Source: Micrococcaceae bacterium
Lineage (GTDB): Bacteria; Actinomycetota; Actinomycetes; Actinomycetales; Micrococcaceae
Assembly (NCBI GenBank): GCA_030452125.1
Contig: JAKDMV010000024.1
Span: forward strand, 1 to 32,981
DNA length: 32,981 nt
Direction of reading: 5' to 3'
Shown here: piece after piece, positions 30,992-32,981 of the stretch
Numbering within the stretch: position 1 is the stretch's first letter
Layout: the number at the start of each line of letters is the position of its first letter
Program-made: the position numbers and the translations under genes
Notes under the pieces: model-generated
The model's database searches: none
What the model was told of the DNA's origin: nothing
What the model saw: the letters and a program-made list of their open reading frames with translations, nothing else

Positions 30992-31369
30992 ATGGCAGCA
31001 CCACGCAAGTCAGCGCAGCAGGTAGCGGCACGGGAGAAGGCTCGCCAGAAGGCGGCCGAGTTCACCGCCCGTCATGAGGAGCTCATCGAGCTCGCGGCGA
31101 AGTTCATCGAACACAACGACGCTGCCGAGACCACCGAGGCCGCTGCCCAGGAAAAAGCGGAGAAGATCATCGCCCAGGGCAAGGCCGACGCCGAAACCGC
31201 CCGCCAAGATGCCGGTCGGGTCGTGGCCCAGATGCTCAAAACGGGAGAATCGAAAAGTGCTGTTGCCGCTCGCCTGGGACTGACGCCGGCGGTCTTGAAG
31301 AAGTACATGCCGGCACAGAATGAAGAAGCAGGATCCTCTCAGGGATCCGCCGGCACCGAGGCCGACTAG
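30992..31369 (+). CDS. Small helical DNA-binding protein, possible relaxosome accessory
   Basis: 125 residues, almost entirely helical: a basic start (APRKSAQQVAAREKARQK), a coiled coil (about 20-75), a helix-turn-helix-like C-terminal part (about 80-107, MLKTGESKSAVAARLGLTPA), and a disordered acidic tail. AAGGGG lies about eight bases before the ATG. It is divergent from traA across the probable oriT region and downstream of structured element copy 2. That position fits a relaxosome accessory protein or a local regulator. The family is not recognised. Its stop overlaps that of the HNH gene on the other strand by four bases. Confidence 0.68.
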   Translation: MAAPRKSAQQVAAREKARQKAAEFTARHEELIELAAKFIEHNDAAETTEAAAQEKAEKIIAQGKADAETARQDAGRVVAQMLKTGESKSAVAARLGLTPAVLKKYMPAQNEEAGSSQGSAGTEAD

Positions 31370-31842
31370 AACAACGTGGGGGCGTCCGGATCGTGGGCGA
31401 ATCGAATCGCCGCGATCCGTTCGTCGTTCCACCCGTTGGCCAGAAGTTCATCGCGTAGCCGCCGTGACCTATCCGCCTGGGCGTCGCGGCCGACTCCCCA
31501 ATACCGCAAGCCGCTGCCGTTGCTGTGGCGCATCTTCTTGATCCGGTCGAGCATATTCTCCCGGTGACTTCCCGGCACCAGATGAGAGGCGCTGTCCGCG
31601 CTCGCGTGGACACATGTCGGCTCGTCGCAGTCGTGCATCAACGACGGCATTTCATCGAGTAGGACACCGGTGGCCAGATAGTAGGCGTACCGGTGTGGCC
31701 GCACCGCCCGAGTGCGGCCGTCACGATTCAACGTGAACCGGCCGTAGCCGTCGTCACTGATGGCACCGAGCCAGAACCAACAATCCCCTGGGCGCGGCCC
31801 CTTGATCACCTTCGACCAGAAACGTTCCTCCACCGTCGCCAT
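31366..31842 (-). CDS. HNH endonuclease-like protein
   Basis: 158 residues. CWFWLGAISDDGYGRF, then PHRYAYYLATG, MHDCDEPTC, SHLVPGSHRENMLD is the pattern of small phage-type HNH nucleases. Histidines in MHDCD and SHL, asparagine in ENM, and cysteine pairs would form the metal-binding nuclease centre. A segment ASADSA is inserted where relatives usually have a short loop, and the C-terminal helix-rich part (about 115-158) may bind DNA. AGGGG lies eight bases before the ATG. It starts nine bases after the previous gene and is probably co-transcribed with it. It could be a homing-type nuclease or a defence enzyme. Confidence 0.78.
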   Translation of the reverse strand: MATVEERFWSKVIKGPRPGDCWFWLGAISDDGYGRFTLNRDGRTRAVRPHRYAYYLATGVLLDEMPSLMHDCDEPTCVHASADSASHLVPGSHRENMLDRIKKMRHSNGSGLRYWGVGRDAQADRSRRLRDELLANGWNDERIAAIRFAHDPDAPTLF

Positions 31843-31851
31843 CGCCGGCCC

Positions 31852-32139
31852 CTATTGCACGGGCTCGTGATAGGACACGGTGACCAATCCGGTGGCCACG
31901 TAGCGCGCCGGCCCGATCACCGGCCGCCCGAAGAGCGGATTCCACTTCGCGGGCTCCCCCGGCACTGCGGTGACGGTGTGCGATATGGCGTCGGTACTCC
32001 AGATATGGTTTCCGTCGCGCTCGAAGATCACCAACAGATCCGCCAAGTACTTATCCAGCCGCGTGACCATCTGCGCCATCGCCGCTGTAATGGTCGGCTG
32101 CGGGTCGCTAGTGGCGGGAAGATTCTCGATCTTCATCAT
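31852..32139 (-). CDS. Hypothetical protein upstream of the HNH gene
   Basis: 95 residues, starting MMKIENLPA, with no membrane segment or recognised motif. The N-terminal half is helical (ITAAMAQMVTRLDKYLADLL), the rest more strand-like (NPLFGRPVIGPARYVATG). AGGAGG lies eight bases before the first ATG (32139), a strong signal. It is nine bases from the HNH gene and 79 bp after the recombinase gene in the same direction, so the three may form one operon. Function unknown. Confidence 0.6.
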   Translation of the reverse strand: MMKIENLPATSDPQPTITAAMAQMVTRLDKYLADLLVIFERDGNHIWSTDAISHTVTAVPGEPAKWNPLFGRPVIGPARYVATGLVTVSYHEPVQ

Positions 32140-32218
32140 GGGCGTGCCTCCTGGCTCGTTTTCGTTCCCCGCTGTCCTTGCCCTGGCATGTTCGCCGGGT
32201 CGGTCCTGCCGTCCCTGT

Positions 32219-32782
32219 TCATTGCTCCCCCAACGTCAGGTATCGGTACACGGTCGCCCGGCTGACGCCGAGCAGTTTGGCAATCTCCCCCGGGCTCAAT
32301 CCGGCGTCCTTGTATTGCCTGGCGTGGATCACCCGGCCCGTGTTCGCGGTGACTGCGGGCCGCCCGGCCGGTCGGCCGGCCGACGCCGCTGCGGCTTGGC
32401 CGGCGCGGGTGCGCTCGGAGAGCTGGTCGCGTTCGAGTTGCGTGAAGGCGGACATGATCGTGAGCATCGCCGTACCCATCGCCCCGGTAGTCGATACGCC
32501 TTCGGTCAGTGACCGGAAGTGGACACCGCGTGATTCCAGATCCGAAAGCAGCAGCAGCAGATTTCGGGTGTTGCGGCCCAGGCGGTCCAGCTTCCACACC
32601 ACCACCTCATCGCCGGCGCGCAGCTGGTCGAGCAGCTTGTCCAGTTGCGGCCGGCTCGCCCTGGTCCCGCTCACCCCGTGGTCGGTGTAGACCCTGGTGC
32701 AGCCTGCGGCCTCCAGGGCCTCGACTTGAAGGGCCGGGCTTTGGCCCTTGGTACTCACCCGCGCATATCCCAGACTGGCCAC
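32219..32782 (-). CDS. Serine recombinase (resolvase/invertase family)
   Basis: 187 residues from GTG at 32782, with AAAGG about seven bases upstream. The catalytic serine S10 sits in LGYARVSTKGQ, and the conserved arginines are in WKLDRLGRN (R67, R70). A long helix E (about 100-135, TAMLTIMSAFTQLERDQLSERTRAG) and a C-terminal helix-turn-helix (about 155-185, SPGEIAKLLGVSRATVYRYL) complete the Tn3-resolvase/DNA-invertase plan. It would act as a multimer resolution system for the plasmid or as a remnant of a transposon. No transposase lies beside it. The longer reading to 32902 has no start signal, and S10 fits the family exactly with this start. Confidence 0.93.
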   Translation of the reverse strand: MASLGYARVSTKGQSPALQVEALEAAGCTRVYTDHGVSGTRASRPQLDKLLDQLRAGDEVVVWKLDRLGRNTRNLLLLLSDLESRGVHFRSLTEGVSTTGAMGTAMLTIMSAFTQLERDQLSERTRAGQAAAASAGRPAGRPAVTANTGRVIHARQYKDAGLSPGEIAKLLGVSRATVYRYLTLGEQ

Positions 32783-32885
32783 CTTGCCGCCTTTCGCATG
32801 AAATGTTCTGAGTGGATGATTTCGGGAATAGCTTACGTGAGACAGATTAACGATGACGACGCGGCGCGGATTCTCGGCACGCAAA

Positions 32886-32915
32886 AGACTCCCCGCCGGC
32901 ACCGGCGGGGAGTCT
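32886..32915 (-). terminator. Strong intrinsic terminator
   Basis: AGACTCCCCGCCGG (32886-32899) and its perfect complement (32902-32915) form a 14-bp stem with a two-base centre. Read leftward it runs into CTTTTG, a short T-run. It lies between the recombinase gene and the stop of the partial gene at the right edge, so it should end that leftward gene. Confidence 0.65.
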
Positions 32916-32932
32916 GGTCTAACGATCGATAC

Positions 32933-32981
32933 TCAAGCATCAAGATCGTCGCAAGACAAGTTCACGAGCGCTTCGGCGACC
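32933..32981 (-). CDS. C-terminal end of a gene cut by the window edge
   Basis: Only the last 15 complete codons and the TGA stop are visible, reading VAEALVNLSCDDLDA. The gene is open to the window edge and is followed by a strong terminator in the same direction, which supports it being real. It is too short to name. Confidence 0.45.
   Translation of the reverse strand, partial: VAEALVNLSCDDLDA

Overview
The window looks like a large part of a conjugative plasmid (or an integrative conjugative element) from a high-GC actinobacterium. Arthrobacter-type Micrococcales fit best, but this is inferred from GC content, gene style and family membership, not from a database search. The evidence is a partition pair (parA plus a ribbon-helix-helix partner), a winged-helix replication-initiator-like gene, a KfrA-type protein, a MobF/TraA relaxase-helicase, and an almost uninterrupted transfer operon of the actinobacterial type IV secretion type. 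No rRNA, tRNA, insertion sequence or CRISPR array was seen.

Layout from left to right. 88-4420: two convergent membrane-anchored unknowns, then a single-chain MmeI-type restriction-modification enzyme. 4442-5838: KfrA-like protein with an operator-like repeat, divergent from a helicase-associated-domain protein. 5835-8298: leftward cargo of small genes, including a HicA/HicB toxin-antitoxin pair, a small HTH protein and an orphan NrdH redoxin. It is driven by at least three promoters that share an unusual layout, with the -10 box inside an inverted repeat. 8299-9306: a structure-rich stretch with one DUF6504-like gene. 9307-11761: parA/parB-like pair, replication-initiator-like gene and a ribbon-helix-helix gene, with repeats between and around them. 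11825-13744: membrane protein plus HTH pair and an ArsR-like regulator. 13888-25099: the transfer operon, ending in an intrinsic terminator. 25289-25914: two small genes, one exported. 26062-30540: TraA on the opposite strand. 30541-32981: small DNA-binding protein, HNH nuclease, unknown, serine recombinase, and the tail of one more gene at the edge.

In the transfer operon a MinD-like ATPase, a two-TM pilin-like protein, a bitopic protein, a VirB6/TrbL-like channel protein, an SCO6880-type protein and a separate VirB4-type ATPase, a VirD4-type coupling protein, a DUF4913 protein, a two-domain cell-wall hydrolase and a lipoprotein follow each other with start/stop overlaps or very short gaps. 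Together with TraA they would process and export one DNA strand. Partition, KfrA and the replication gene would keep the element. HicAB and the MmeI-like enzyme would stabilise or defend it.

The most unusual signal is a long hairpin present twice (8711-8780 and 30804-30882). Both copies carry the same 14-nt loop containing GGAGGA, have strongly diverged outer arms that still pair, and show three compensatory base-pair changes. In copy 1 the loop is a possible ribosome binding site for a short reading frame that overlaps the start of the DUF6504-like gene. I do not recognise this element. It could be a cis-acting RNA, or a single-stranded DNA structure used in transfer or replication.
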